Position numbers and translations under genes: made by a program. From the NCBI GenBank assembly GCA_014773175.1, contig VXCM01002828.1, forward strand, positions 30,341-94,340: a stretch of DNA of 64,000 nt. Reading direction: 5' to 3'. Below are positions 13,060 through 25,945 of the stretch, piece after piece (the first letter of the stretch is position 1; every line of letters begins with the position of its first letter). The stretch is from Lucifuga dentata (lineage: Eukaryota > Chordata > Actinopteri > Ophidiiformes > Bythitidae). The notes under the pieces were generated by a model. That model made no database searches. It was not told the DNA's origin and saw nothing but the letters and a program-made list of their open reading frames with translations.

Positions 13060-13775
13060 GTCCAGATTCATTTAAAAAAAAAAAAAAAAANTAAAAAAAA
13101 AAAAAAAAACGGCAATACGGAGAGTAAGGTTGCCTTAATGTGCACCGCGATGATTGAGGCGCATTCATAAAACTTCTCTTGTGATAATCATCGCATTGTC
13201 ACATGAAGGTAGCGTTGCTGTGAGGGGTGTGACAGGTAAGAGCCAATGAAGATCAGCACGTTAATGAGCTGCTGCATATTTATCAGCCACCATTTTTCCT
13301 GATTTATCTGGTTTTAAAGCCACAAATCGGCAAAAGAAACGTATATTCTGCTTTAGAGAGCCTCGTTTTACCAGCGCAGTAGGTGAGGTGATATTTAACG
13401 GAGCGCCTGAACATGTCTCAGATCGGATCAAAACTCACCATTTAAAAACTGACTGATCAGCTGAGTGACTTTATCTATTAAAGTTATTGATCACTAACAC
13501 ATGTGAGACAAATAAAGTTTTAAATGTAGCCCAGATTTCATACCGCTGAAATTTTACCACCGGTCTGAAGCAGGTCTTATTTTTTGCTTGTCAGTTTGTT
13601 TTATGAATAACTACTGCAACACGCAAATAAGGAAATATCTCAGTAATGCCTCTTTCAAGGCAAACGGTAAAATATGTCGTTAACAGGCGTTTATGAATGA
13701 GCAAACTTGGTTTGTGCCATGATATTTGTGCATAGCGATGCGGTAAAACATATGCTACGGTTTATGAATCTGGGC
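13060..13775. mobile_element. Non-autonomous DNA transposon, ~716 bp
   Basis: The left end is GTCCAGATTCATTTAAA and the right end is TTTATGAATCTGGGC, whose complement is GCCCAGATTCATAAA. The inverted repeats match apart from one base near the tip and the AT-rich inner edge. CTAT flanks both ends (13056-13059 and 13776-13779), a possible 4-bp target duplication. An A-run with a single N at 13091 follows the left end. The body has markedly more CpG and a different texture from its surroundings, and no transposase frame. The superfamily is uncertain. Confidence 0.65.
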
Positions 13776-13854
13776 CTATACTGCAGTCAATGTTTTGGAG
13801 GAAAGCAAATGATGTACAGTTCAAAAATACACTAAATTGTAGTAAAGGCCATTA

Positions 13855-14871
13855 CACACCAGATATGAATAATTCATTGAATATTTTGCATGTTACTAAT
13901 ATTTTTTGAACTCATGAATGGCGTCTTTCACATCAACGATGGAATTTTGCTTGACAAAATTGCAGCATTTATTTTTTTGGATCACGTTCGATTTCTACAA
14001 CTTTTCGCATGCGAATATAATGTATTGGATCGATCAAAGTGTCATTTGCTGGTAACATGACACTCAAATGCAAATGCACACTCAGCAGATCATCTGATTG
14101 TTTATGTGTCACAGAACTCTGACCGTGTGATAAAACGGACACAGACTCAAGACAACATAGCTTCATTGTAACAATGATGTAATGAATATTTACCTACGGT
14201 CATCCTGTAGAATGTCCAAAAGCAGCTGTGATAAATCTTTAATCCCTCAAACAGGATCCACGTCCTTCATATTTAGAANACACACACACACACACACACA
14301 CTTTTGAAAGTGAACAGGCAGACTCAATTTCTTTCGGTGTGCGTGTTTTGGCATGAACCCATACAAATATTTGCAAAAATCGCACCGTGTTTGGTGTGAA
14401 TATATTGTCAGAAATTAAAGTGGTCTCATGACTTCTCTCGATTGCCAACCACACTCTTTATTGAGTTGTATGGGAACACATGTATAGACGCATGCATCTC
14501 CATATAGCTTCGAAGTTTGAATGGACAGAATAAGGTTTCTTATAGTCAGAGTTGAGTGATGACATGTTGATGTGATGTCATTCAGGAATGTGTATGAGTT
14601 GTCTACCAGGCATTGTGGCATCATGGTGACCCTGTGGCTCAAGATCACTTTTGTAAGAGCACTACATTCCTTTCTCAAGACAATACAAGAATGAATGACA
14701 TCAGTAAAATGAAGGACATGGATACATGAGGTTACATAGATATATGAAATATGAAATTAGATACAGTACATTGACTTTAATTCTCACAATATTTACAGTG
14801 ACAAATTCGCATCTGAAAAATTTGTACTTTCGTGTCGTTTATTCGCATCACTCTAGGTGTGTAACAGCCTT
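13855..14871. mobile_element. DNA transposon relic, TTACACACC-type ends
   Basis: The left end reads AAGGCCATTACACACC. The right end, GGTGTGTAACAGCCTT, reads AAGGCTGTTACACACC on the other strand. The repeats differ at two positions and both continue into GAATAA-containing sequence (exact on the right as TTATTCGCAT). I could not fix a target duplication. A CA repeat with a single N (14279-14301) interrupts the middle. No frame in the ~1 kb body looks like transposase. It starts only 75 bp from the preceding element. Confidence 0.6.
14280..14301. repeat. (CA)n microsatellite next to N
   Basis: Eleven CA units begin immediately after the single N at 14279. Confidence 0.9.
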
Positions 14872-14879
14872 ATAGCACT

Positions 14880-15925
14880 GTTGGTATGTTGAGTATGAAA
14901 GTGCTGCCAAAATTAGTAGGAAATATTTCATGTTATCAGTTATACCTGGGGAATGTTTTTTTCACCTTTTCAAATCAAGTCTTCAAAGAATTTCAGCTGT
15001 TCTGGAGGAATAAAAGTCTCTTACTATAACTCGGTACACATACCTAATAAAGTGGAAAATTAGTAAACAGCGCAGTATTTCTTTCAACATCCTTTCAGTC
15101 CTCTACAAATTTCCTCCTTTCCTCTCTTTCATAAATGTTGCATGACTAATACCTTGCCCTCTTAATGAAACAACATATAAAACCAATTTATAGTACAGAA
15201 ATTACAGGCTCCTCTTATTGTCCCTTGGATGAGCATTGTCCCCACTCTTCATCTTTAAAGTGTATATAACACAGGGACTTTAACATGTGTATGCTGTTGT
15301 TTGTGTCTCCAGGGCTGCAATAATGCATTGCATTTCCTTTTGCTGTCATTGTTCTTTTTTATCTCCTTTTTTTCTATTTCATGTGTAACATGGGTAGGTG
15401 GTTTTATGTCCATCCCCACGGCCAAAACAGTAACTCCTGTCTCTCACCTTCCTCTTGCTCTTTTTCCTCCACAAACAACATAGAAGATACAGTACTACAC
15501 AATCCCTCTCCACCCTTTCCTCCACCTCAGGAGGCATACCAGAGGTATGATCTCATGTTATTGAAACCCTATAGGGATTCCATTTAAGATATACCTCCAC
15601 TCCATCGGCCTAATGTCATATTATTATTGACCATCTGAGAGATGATAGCTGCTGGATAATTATGTGCATGTATCACAACCGCTCTGTACCAAGACTACCG
15701 GTACGAGCCAGGGGACAGCTCATAAAACTATATCTCCATAATGAACAACCAAATGATCTGCCAACAAAGGCATTTAATGACACTACAAATGTAAAGCCAA
15801 TTCTGAGAAACAAAGGGGTACATTCAATACTAACACTATACAGAGGGAGACTATAGCAGTACAAAGCACCAGAGGGATAGATGATGTGAATGCTTCATAT
15901 TGGCTAGGGCACTGAACACTGCATG
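14880..15925. other. Anonymous DNA, no gene seen
   Basis: Short overlapping frames at 15301-15587 are pyrimidine-rich and unremarkable. Nothing else is supported. Confidence 0.5.
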
Positions 15926-16035
15926 TCTATTATTTATTTTATTTATCCTTTACTTAACCAGGTAAGTCTCATTGAGATAAAAGAACTCTTTTTCAAGAAA
16001 GACTAGCCCAAGAGGGCTAGCATAAGAACAAGTTA
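15926..16035. repeat. Widespread teleost repeat (TTAACCAGGTAAGTCTCATT type)
   Basis: The run TTATTTATCCTTTACTTAAC followed by CAGGTAAGTCTCATTGAGAT and CTCTTTTTCAAGAAAGAC is one I recognise from many fish genomes as a dispersed repeat. I do not assert its class. The GGTAAGT inside it is part of the repeat and should not be taken as a splice donor. Confidence 0.65.
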
Positions 16036-18886
16036 CAACAATAAATACAACACAAATACAAGTCATAACAATAAATGCAACATAGACAACAGACCAGATT
16101 CTCTGCAACACACAGATGTAAAGAAAACTGATTTTTTTTTTTTTCAAGTAAAATATACTTGTCTCAAGTGATCATCCTGACAGGATCTAAGGGTAGTTGA
16201 TGGCCAAGCCAAAAGAATTCTTTTCTGCTTCTTCAGCTTTTGACAGGCATAACATCTGAGGTGGAAAATAAGGCAGGAACAAGCAGAAAGACAAACAGAC
16301 TTGCAATAAGACAGATACATAGGTGGACAGAGACAATGATCCACAAGCAGACAACCAAGCATGTCAGCCAGACAGGCAGAGAGAGAATCGTTGTAGAAAT
16401 GGCAGAAGACGGACAAAAAGAGCACATCATGGGCAGTAAAATAGTATTTGTTGTCATGTCCATAACTCAGACTCCCAGGAGTTTTGCCTCTGAAATGAAA
16501 ATCGGACGTTGTAGTTTCTCCACTGCCTTGTCAAAGGAGAAAAAGAACATCCCTCTTCCCGCCTCTCCTCAGCTACCCCTCTAAATCTCATCTGGTTTCA
16601 TCATAAAAAACGACAAGCTGTCTTGGTAAAGCATGGGGCTTATATCAGCATGAGGTCTAGATGGGACAAAGACAAAAGCAGGACAAACGGGCAGCATTGA
16701 GCTTTCCAATGTTGTATTTTGTTACTGCAGTAAACATAAATCACTCAACTCAAAACTATGATTTTTATGGTTACGTAGCTGTAGTCTTGACATCTGAGAA
16801 TCCGCAATGTTTTCTTTCAGTGTGATCTGAAGTGGACCAAAGTTGATAAACTTTAAATTGCGGCAGTGATGTTTGCAATGTGGCACATCAGTGTCAAAAA
16901 CCTCAAATGATTAATCAGAGATCAGAGTTGACCGGAGTTGTATGCTTGTTTTGATGAGTCACACATAAAGTCTCAGTAAAACAATCATTTACTGCACCAT
17001 ATTGCATTGCAATCCCCTTGACTCAATGTCCTAAATTGATATCACGTTATGATATGCCATGGCTGCTTATCTCACCTAGACCTGATGTGAAGATTATGGA
17101 ACAGGACTAGTTTCTGCACAATGGGATAATTTAAGATGTAAATTATTGTAGCCATTTTTGCAGAACCACCCACATATATAATAAACATTAATGTTTATTG
17201 TTGCCATGCCACACATAGATCAGTACCTGCTGCCACAGCGTTGGTCCAAAATTGTATTGCATTAATGCATGCCATATTGGCAAAACAAATTTAACAACTC
17301 TGGAGAAGAAACAATTTCTCCATCACCGTTCTGATTTAATTGTGAGACCAATAAAATAGTTCCACTGAGCAATGTACGAGTGAATATTTACCACCACAGT
17401 GTCTCCCACTAATGGTTTGCAATGGTAATCTGGTTTTCTACTTTTTCTTTTGAGGGATTGTGACAAATGTTAATACTAAAATCACAATACCCATAGCGCA
17501 CACATACACACATGGACAGATACACAAAAAAACACAGATGCACACTCACATTTCCACGTGCAATAACACACAAAACAATAAAAGAGTAGGAAAGATGAAT
17601 ATCAGTGTATGTTTACTAGCAGCACTTAAAACAGAATATAAAAGCTATAAACTGTAAGTGACATCTTGACACTCAGTGTTATTGATGCAGATAGAGCTGT
17701 GTTCAAAAGTGTTTCTTAATTTCCATTTTTTTTAAGCACAATGAAACATTGATTCAAAAACATACGTTTGCACTGAATTTCAAGCACTACTTGTTAAGCT
17801 TTAACACCTTTGAACAGTTGAAGTGTGTATATGTCTAGATGTGCTTAAAGCATTCTGCTGCTGCACTGCAGAGGACTTCTCAAAGATACTTGTTTTTTTT
17901 TTTTAAATCACATATTTCACTTTAACTTATAGACATAGATGCATCCTTCAGAAAAAGATGAAGAAAATATAAATTTTATATGCAGAGCCTAAACAGTATA
18001 CATTTGGTCCATAGATAAACTTTATACAAGCTGTGTCGTTTTATTTACTGCAAGAGTTTCTTCTTTTTCAGAGTGGAGTTAGTTTTTTAACCACATTTAA
18101 AACAATTTAATTCATTTTGTGGGACATTTAATACCACCACGACAGAGATAATACAAAAGGAGAAGATGACACTACAAAATGGCAGATTGATAGATCCTGT
18201 GCATTATCTGTCTACATCACAGTTACCAAGGAACTGAACATTACATCCATTATTAAGGTGGTTAGTCGATGGTGAAGGCAAAAGTATTTTTTCTTTTTTT
18301 TGTTTTGTTACTTTTTTTCAGCTTGTGACAGGCATAAAGACAGAGGTACAAAATAACATAGGAGAAAACTGAAAGACAAAGTAATCAGACGGACATGTTA
18401 GACAGCAGATGATGGTATCACTGTGACCTCTCTCTTTGGTACAAGGGCAAAAGAAGACAGAATGTAGGCGGGATGTAGAGAGACTAAAGAGAGAGGAAGG
18501 CAAAATGAATGATCTCACTGTCTCTTCTGTTCTCTCCTCCCTCCTTTTATTCCTTCTTTCCTTTCCTCTGTCAGAGGGTTTCTAACCCTAATGAAATTGA
18601 AATAGTTTATCTTCCTTTGAGGGTGACCTTTAAAGGTTGACAATGTATGTGAGTACCTACAGTATGTATGTGTATGTTAGTATTTGTGCATGTCATTTAC
18701 TTCAAATTTGACTTTTTGCCTCTCTAACTTCCTGATAAGCCAGATAGTTAAATACCAGAGGTTTTGCAGGTTTGAGTCCAATATATACAACCTGCATACA
18801 CATTGTGTAACTGAAAACTATTTCCCAAAACATACTACTGGAGTGGTACATTTTAAAAATATTTTTCCTACTTTCCAGACTGCCGC
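16036..18886. other. Anonymous DNA, no gene seen
   Basis: Overlapping frames on both strands at 16144-16584 arise from a stretch rich in CAGACA-like words and look random. No repeat ends or RNA genes were seen. Confidence 0.5.
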
Positions 18887-19021
18887 TGGTTTCACTTCAT
18901 TCCAGTACACTATTAAAATCAACTTGTAGAGACTTGAAATGTGCTTGAGATATNTGGTTTCACTTCATTCCAGTACACTATTAAAATCAACTTGTAGAGA
19001 CTTGAAATGTGCTTGAGATAT
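18887..19021. repeat. 67-bp identical copies around a single N (assembly artefact)
   Basis: 18887-18953 and 18955-19021 are identical and separated by one N at 18954. This fits two contig ends that overlap but were not merged. One copy is likely redundant. Confidence 0.9.
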
Positions 19022-19871
19022 GTAATCCATAAGTATCAGTAAGTAATCCATCACAGAGAACACGATGTCTATTAAATTGAAGTAACTTTATTTAACCTGT
19101 CCAACATGGAGCTGCACGGAAGATGACGCAAGTCTCAGCCATGGAATACAATGCCAGGTGAAGACGGGTTTTACTGAGAAAGTAAAAAGACCATCCCTTC
19201 TACATAGATATCAGCAGGCAAAACATTGAATTTTAAGGGTGTATCACCTGAACATTTAATTTTGAAACATCAGGGGATTTAGCAAAAATTACAGGATAGC
19301 TAAAATTACAGTTTTATGTTTTGGAAATTGTCAGTAACGTAACGTTTACACAGGTAGTATTCATTGGGCTTAAACATGGAAAGTCACTGGTATTGTCCTT
19401 AAATATTTGAAATTGGTCAGCTTTAATGCTCTTCAGACTTCCCTGCAGTCAGCCTTACACCAAGCATTGCCACTCCCATTTTACCTCCTCACAGACAGAC
19501 GAGTTGTGTGATGAGAGCTGGAGAGTGGCAGGGAAAGGGAGGACAAAGATAGAGCAGAAGCGGCTTTTTCGAGGATTATAGATTGTTGAAGTTGTTGTGC
19601 AATGACTTACAGGATCTACCATCTAATGCTCCGTCTCATTTCTTTCCCAGTCTTCTATTCTGTCTCACTCTTTCTTCTTTTTCACCTTCTCTTCCTCTGT
19701 CTGCCTATTGCCTTATCTCCCCGCAAACCTTATTGACTTCAGGCTGACTGCACAAAATGTGTTTTCAAACATTGGTGACGGCAATCTGAGACAGACAGCC
19801 AGGACTAAGGTTTTTAATCTCCTGCTCTTTTGCATTTTAAACCAAGGGCACAGGGGCACCAGACAGAGAAA

Positions 19872-19873
<2 letters not shown>

Positions 19874-19902
<29 letters not shown>
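19874..19902. repeat. (GT)n microsatellite
   Basis: About 14 GT units, followed by CTGTGTGTGA. Confidence 0.95.
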
Positions 19903-20098
19903 CTGTGTGTGACAGAAAGAGATCGAGAGTGACAGAGAGCTATCCTTGACCTGTAAGACCAGACATAGAGTACTCACTAATCCCCTTCACCAGTTGCCAA
20001 GGGAACATAGACAATCCAAATTAAATCTGAACAAATGACAGGCTTCTTCAGTAGTTATTTACAGTTGGATTCCACACATAAACATTTATACATGCAAG

Positions 20099-20101
<3 letters not shown>

Positions 20102-20139
<38 letters not shown>
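20102..20139. repeat. (CA)n microsatellite
   Basis: About 19 uninterrupted AC units. Confidence 0.95.
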
Positions 20140-20141
<2 letters not shown>

Positions 20142-21126
20142 TCATGTGAAAACACAAGCACTTATCTACAAATGCATGTACACCATTTAATACTTTAATG
20201 GAAGAAATACCTGAAATAGAGTATCTACACTCTAAGCTAATGATCATGCATTTCTGTGTTAGAGGCTAACTCTACGCAAAAACATGTTTCAACATCAGGC
20301 TCGAAATTAGCCAAACCATGAGTTCATTAACTGAATTACCAAATACATCATAGGGTGGCTGATCAAGAATATCTGTAACCAACGGTAATTTGTTTACAAT
20401 GATACCTGAGTAAGGGAAATAAAAGCACCTGCAAGGAAAATGATACCAACAACGTTTTGGAGCTCAAGCGCCCCTTCTATAGAATATTCATTCAAGTGAG
20501 ACAATTACTTGCATTTACATTGTGTATTGTCTACAAGTTATAGCAAAGCCAACAAAGTGAACCACAATTTAGAACCTGCAGACTTGTCTACCTCACAATA
20601 GCTTCAAAATAAACCCACATAACACACACTCACATACACACAAACACACTATAATTCCAAACTAACCAACAAGACGTGAAGTGCAGGTACCTGAATACAA
20701 CACAGTCCATCGCCAAGAGCAGAAGCCTACCAAACTTCAAACAGAAACTCAACAGGGTGTAGCTGCATTAGCACAGTGGTACCATAACTAGGCTAACATA
20801 ATAAATTGTCATTTTAATTGTCTAATTTTTTGTATAAATTGACAAACAGCTGTTAAATCACTATATATCATCAGTCCTATTTCTCACATATTTTTGCCCT
20901 TTAATGGGGTCTGTGGGCTTGGTCACGCTCACCTGCAGAGTAACACTCACTGATAGCTATGCTTAAAAAATTACCTTTATGCCCTCACTTAGCATCTGCA
21001 TTCTTTCAGCAAATGAAATCCAAGTCAACAAGTGGGACATTTACCTGAAGGCAACATCTCTCTCTACTATAATGGTGCACCTCCTGCACTCTCACCATGA
21101 CGGCACATTCTTTTCTTCATCTGCAG

Positions 21127-21273
21127 GAGGAAGACAGCATAGTGCTGCTGGCCTGTGGGATGACAACCAATCATCTAGTTTCTGGCTCCATTTCTTTGGG
21201 TGTTTCAGTGATGGGAAGTGAAGCACTCTCCCTGTCTTACAGCAGTGACAGAAAGACTTACCGGTATCATTAG
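21127..21273 (+). CDS. Possible 3' coding exon, 48 codons (weak)
   Basis: A strong acceptor, TTCTTTTCTTCATCTGCAG, precedes an open frame that starts EEDSIVLLACGMTTNHLV and runs 48 codons to TAG. There is no start codon, so it would be a terminal exon, and no polyadenylation signal is obvious nearby. I do not recognise the peptide. Codon use is not distinctive. Chance explains an open run of this length easily, so the acceptor is the only real support. Confidence 0.2.
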   Translation, partial: EEDSIVLLACGMTTNHLVSGSISLGVSVMGSEALSLSYSSDRKTYRYH

Positions 21274-21849
21274 GCAGCTATCTGACCAGTTCTCTCAAGT
21301 TCATGGTCATACAGAGTGTTATTATTGGGCTTTGGTGGCTTAAGGCTGTAGAAGTTGTTAGAAAGTGAAGCCTATGTGGGAAAAAAAGCAAATGTTATGC
21401 TGTAACTTTTTTTTTTTTTTTTAAAAACTCATGGATGCCTGTAAGGCTGTTTCTCAAGTTGCTAAAGTCACAAATACAAGCTCATGGCTTGGTTGATTTG
21501 TGCTGATTGAACAAGTACATTCAAATTTTAGTGTTTTGCTCTACAGTAGATGGTAGCCCAGCCTGTGGTCTGTTAGAGAGCTCTGTCCTCATTGTGTATG
21601 AGGATTGTATATAACAACATGCAAACTACTGGTGTAGTCTTATAAAATGTGTAACATTTGGTTGCTATTGGCAATTAGCTGTTCCCAAGAATGATCACAC
21701 ACATTACAAGTACTAATACTGACATCTCTTCTGTCTCCCACACCTACTGCCAAAAAATTGATTAAATTAATTAATTTGATTAATAATCAGATAAAATATT
21801 TGAAATGACAAAGGTTTGTTTTTCAGTTGTTATATGTGAGGATGACATA

Positions 21850-22000
21850 CCTGTGACTGCCGAGGGACTGCAGATGAAAATTAGCTGTAAGCTAAGCTAA
21901 CTCTGGTACAATACATCAAATGGCAACATGTATTTAACATTTTACATGGTCCCTTTTGAATAAATTAATTAAAAATTAATTTAAAAAAAATACAGATTTC
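21850..22000 (+). repeat. Probable teleost interspersed repeat, 3' end
   Basis: GGACTGCAGATGAAAATTAG, then a GCTAA-rich stretch, then TGGTCCCTTTTGAATAAATT resembles the tail of a repeat often seen in fish sequence. It finishes in AT-rich sequence with TTAATTAAAAATTAATTTAA. Class and 5' limit are unknown; this rests on recall only. Confidence 0.45.
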
Positions 22001-22814
22001 CATGTTCTTATTTACATTAGAGGGTCTATTTTGAAATATTTCAATGTATTACTATGAAACAAAAAAACACATCCACTTCCATTCCACCTCGATGCAGCAC
22101 TGCAGTGCATAGTGAGTGAAAATGGCATTTTATCTACTGTTTCTCTAAGGCCTGAGCTGGCAATACCAGAGACTGCAAAACACAGATGCTGACCAAACAT
22201 TCACTCATTCGCCTTGTGGGTGTGTCTAACCAGGTGTATAGGTGGGAAAACTCAAATGTATTGTATGTTGACAAGAACATGTTTAGAACCTAAAAGATTA
22301 ATCAAAAATGAAGCTTCCAGGGCAGTTCAGGACCTATGCTTTTGTCTGACTAGATTCATTTCTAGAAGTGTCAACCTTAAGTTTTGCAACTTTGCAATTT
22401 CGATACCTACTCCCTACTATATTACACCATAAAAATAAGGGGAAATAACGAAACCCATAATATGACCTCTTTAAACATCAGTGTGTAAGAACTCAAATTG
22501 TATATAAATGAGGCATAGATAAAGATGAAATTAGTATTTTTGTGAATTTGCAAAAGTTCTTGCCACAGAAACTTTACATCTGTTACTAGAGGATAAATTT
22601 TGAATGGCACAGTGAGTTTTCCCCACTTTTGAAATGTCAAAATGACATGAAAGTGCAGTTCTTTACATAAGTATGCAGCTATGGCTGGCTGCTTTGGCTA
22701 TAATCAGCAAAAGAAGAGAACATGCATGCTTTTCTCTGAATCTCATCAATTGCTAGGGGCATATCTGCTTATATATCTCCTCTATTAAAGTCACCACACG
22801 TCCGTAATGTTAAA
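22001..22814. other. Anonymous DNA, no gene seen
   Basis: Nothing beyond short random frames. Confidence 0.5.
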
Positions 22815-22829
22815 AAAAAAAAAAAGGGN

Positions 22830-22860
<31 letters not shown>
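22812..22860. repeat. poly-A, N, (CA)n microsatellite
   Basis: A14, then GGG, the N at 22829, and about 14 CA units. Confidence 0.95.
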
Positions 22861-23822
22861 GCAAGCCTCTCCTAATCATGGCAGCCTGGTCTATCTTTGC
22901 AGTATTTCTTACTATTTGGTCTGTGGGTCAAAGCCCTTGCAGATTTCGTGGTTCTCTGTACCTTTTAAAGTTCAATTCCATTCAGCTTCATAGGATCCAA
23001 AGCCTCTTATTACATAATTGAATTTGGATTGATAATGAGAACGGAGCAGAGTTCCAGCACCTGTGATCTGTGGAAACAAATGGCAAACCACCTGCTGCAG
23101 CTGCTAAAATATGACAAATGAGAGCAGAGAGATAGTCACACATGAACTTAAATCGCACAGAGAACTGAAATCCGAGTTTGGAGCATGACAGAAAGTCATG
23201 CCTCACACTTGTTTATTTATAATTTAACATTGAAGTTTCTTATTCTTACAGGTTATCTGCTGAGATTTTTTTTTTTTTTTTTTTTTAACCAAATTCATTA
23301 TTACCATGAGTGTAACCCCTATTGGGAGCTAGCACCTTCAGACTTTGCATGTTTCTGTGCAGGGCATGCCATACACAGAAGTAAATCCACAAGAATTATT
23401 ATATTGCAACCAAGATCTGCTATGTAGTATAAATGATCTCAGTGAGATTTCACAAGTTTCCATATGTCAGCTGATGTTGTGTGTGTTTCGATTAATGTGT
23501 GCACTTCTGCATGTACTTTATACTTTATATGTTTACTATAAAAAAGTATCAAAGCAAATCAGCTTTATACAAATGTTCATTCTCCACCCTGTTTCCTATC
23601 TTACTACCCTACCTTATTATCTTTATGTGGAATAATGTAGCTCATTGCGCCCCAGGGCTTATAAACTAAACCACTTCAAATATAACAATGAAGGGGAAAA
23701 AACTGCAGATAATTTTATAATAATAAAAGGTAACAGATAATACACTTACCATAAACTTGCCAGTGTTGGTAGGATCCAGGTGCAGTTCCAAGCATAGACC
23801 AGGAAGAAAAGAAGAGTGCATG
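22861..23822. other. Anonymous DNA with poly-T
   Basis: A T-run occupies about 23265-23286. No gene is supported. Confidence 0.5.

Positions 23823-23823
<1 letters not shown>

Positions 23824-23860
<37 letters not shown>
23824..23860. repeat. (CA)n microsatellite
   Basis: About 18 perfect CA units. Confidence 0.95.
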
Positions 23861-23864
<4 letters not shown>

Positions 23865-25027
23865 GGTTATGGTTTCAATGGTTATCACAAGAATAAAACA
23901 ACAAGTAAAACCCTCTACCTACTTAGAAGGCCTATTTGTTACTTTGTGCTTTTGGTCATATTGAACTCCATTCATATTGATCCCACCATAGTTTTGGGCA
24001 GAGAAGAAAGCCATACACAAATCCTGACCTTCACAAAACCCTTATCAAATCCCAAATATCTCACCTAAACTTTATATTCTCAGGATCAGTGTTGAAACAT
24101 AATTTAAATTTGTGTGGTCACAGTTAGGCCTTCCCAATCACAGCTCTCCTGCCCATAATCCCTAATTGGATAGGGATTATAGCCCTAACTGGATCCATGA
24201 TTTCACCACCAAGTGAAAGATCTCATTCTGAAAAAATAAGTTGCTGGTAAATATTGATTTCCCATTCATTGATGCGTTAACAATTTTGTCACCATAATTA
24301 CCTTTACATTTATCACCTTTATCATTCACATTTTTAGTCTTTTTCTGGACATTGACTGTACCTCATCTTTGTCCTGTGATATCTTGGTCTTTTTATTGCA
24401 GATGGCCTGGCTTTACTCTACCTGAAGTGGGTCAGTATTTTGCTTTGCATTGCAGGTTAGAAAAAGTTCATCCTGCTAGTGAGTCCCATGTGGCAAGAAT
24501 ATTTTATGCGTGAAAATGCATTTATCAGTTGTACTCCCTGTCTGACTAGGTCTGTCTCTCTCTCTCTACTTCTTTCACAAAAACACACATACACACACAC
24601 TTGTACCTTAAGGATGAGTTGCCCTCGAGCATTCTGTTATTCAGACACAGAACATTATGGTTTATACTCTATTCATGAGACATCTTGAGAATATTAACAA
24701 TGATTTTCTCAATGTATATCTGCATATGTATCTGGCAAAGATAAGTAAGTTAGCAAGTGCATTTTCAATCGTGCATAGAATTGTGGTAATGTATATGTGG
24801 ACAGTGTGTGAACAGCAGTGTCTTCTTACACTAATGCTTATATGTAGAATAAGTGAATTTTTTTAATACTATAAGGCAGAGTCTCTGGAAAGCAGGAAAT
24901 AGAGAGAATACTGCATGTGGTACTCAGAATGCATGTTTCAGCAACAATATCATTTCTGTTCTATTGGTTTGCAACATACCCTGCAGAGTAATGCTTAAAT
25001 ATGGAAACTTAATCAAATGTTTAACAA

Positions 25028-25053
25028 CCCCCCCCCCCCNCAAAAAAAAAAAA
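25028..25053. repeat. poly-C, N, poly-A
   Basis: C12, the N at 25040, one C, then A12. The gap sits at a homopolymer. Confidence 0.9.
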
Positions 25054-25913
25054 TTAATAAACTTACACTACTTACACTTAAAACCAATTTTAATGGAACA
25101 TACAAAAAATACAGCAAAATTTATCCACTCAAGGGCAGTATTGAAATACCAGAAATACTATTATTATTCAAGCGCAAAAAATAAATAAATAAAATAAATT
25201 ATTTTCAAATAAATACAATTTTGCCAACAAACACTTTGAAAAAATCTTGAAAATCATGAGCAGAATAACAAAACAATTCATGATGTCATGGGCCTACCTT
25301 TATATTTTGCACACTTCATTTTTTTCTTCCTCTCTTTTCTGAACTGGGCACCTGATGGTTTGCTTCTTTTCATTTTGCATTATGCAGCGGGGCTCCTACA
25401 GTGTTTCTGCAATTGTATCATATAGTATGTGGCACATGCCTCCTCACGCACAGGCGAATACATCAAATATAGTTATAAGGTGTATATACTGCTGGTTCAG
25501 GTGAGCTGGTGAGGGCGCACACAGACAGACACAACAAGGCAGAGATGCAGAATGGATTGTTATACTGAACGAGTGAGGTGCTACATTGTGTTGGCATGTG
25601 CGTCTGCGTTGGGCATGAAGTGACACCAGCAGATCTGACAAAGCATTGCTCTTGGATGAGTTGGGAATGATAACGGGAGAACAAGCTGGTGTGTGTGTGT
25701 GTGTAAAACACACTACACTACGGCAGTGCTGCACATATACTGTAGGAGCGCATGCAAGCACACTCTTGAAGCCATGCTGCCGTACCACTCCTATGCACTT
25801 GCCGCCCTAGGCAATTGCCAAACTTGCCTAATGGAAGGACCGCTACTGCATAAGACAAAACATGAAAAAGATCGGGAAGTGAACACGTCTTAGAACATTG
25901 CACGCTATGTACT

Positions 25914-25945
25914 CCTTAAAGGATCATACCGGTGATTGTGCATCT
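25914..25945 (+). repeat. TTAAAGGATCATACC-type motif, copy 1
   Basis: CCTTAAAGGATCATACCGGT followed by GATTGTGCAT closely matches the arm of the hairpin at 52997-53046, read on its minus strand. It may be the end of a small mobile element, but no second end was found here. Confidence 0.45.

Larger units (their letters stand above)
19022..21126. other. Anonymous DNA with microsatellites
   Basis: It contains (GT)n at 19874-19902 and (CA)n at 20102-20139. No gene is supported. Confidence 0.5.

Noticed and set aside
15956..15968. AACCAGGTAAGTC as a splice donor
   Set aside because: It is a fixed part of a dispersed fish repeat.
18760..18790. B-box-like GGTTTGAGTCC
   Set aside because: No A box at the right distance and no foldable cloverleaf.
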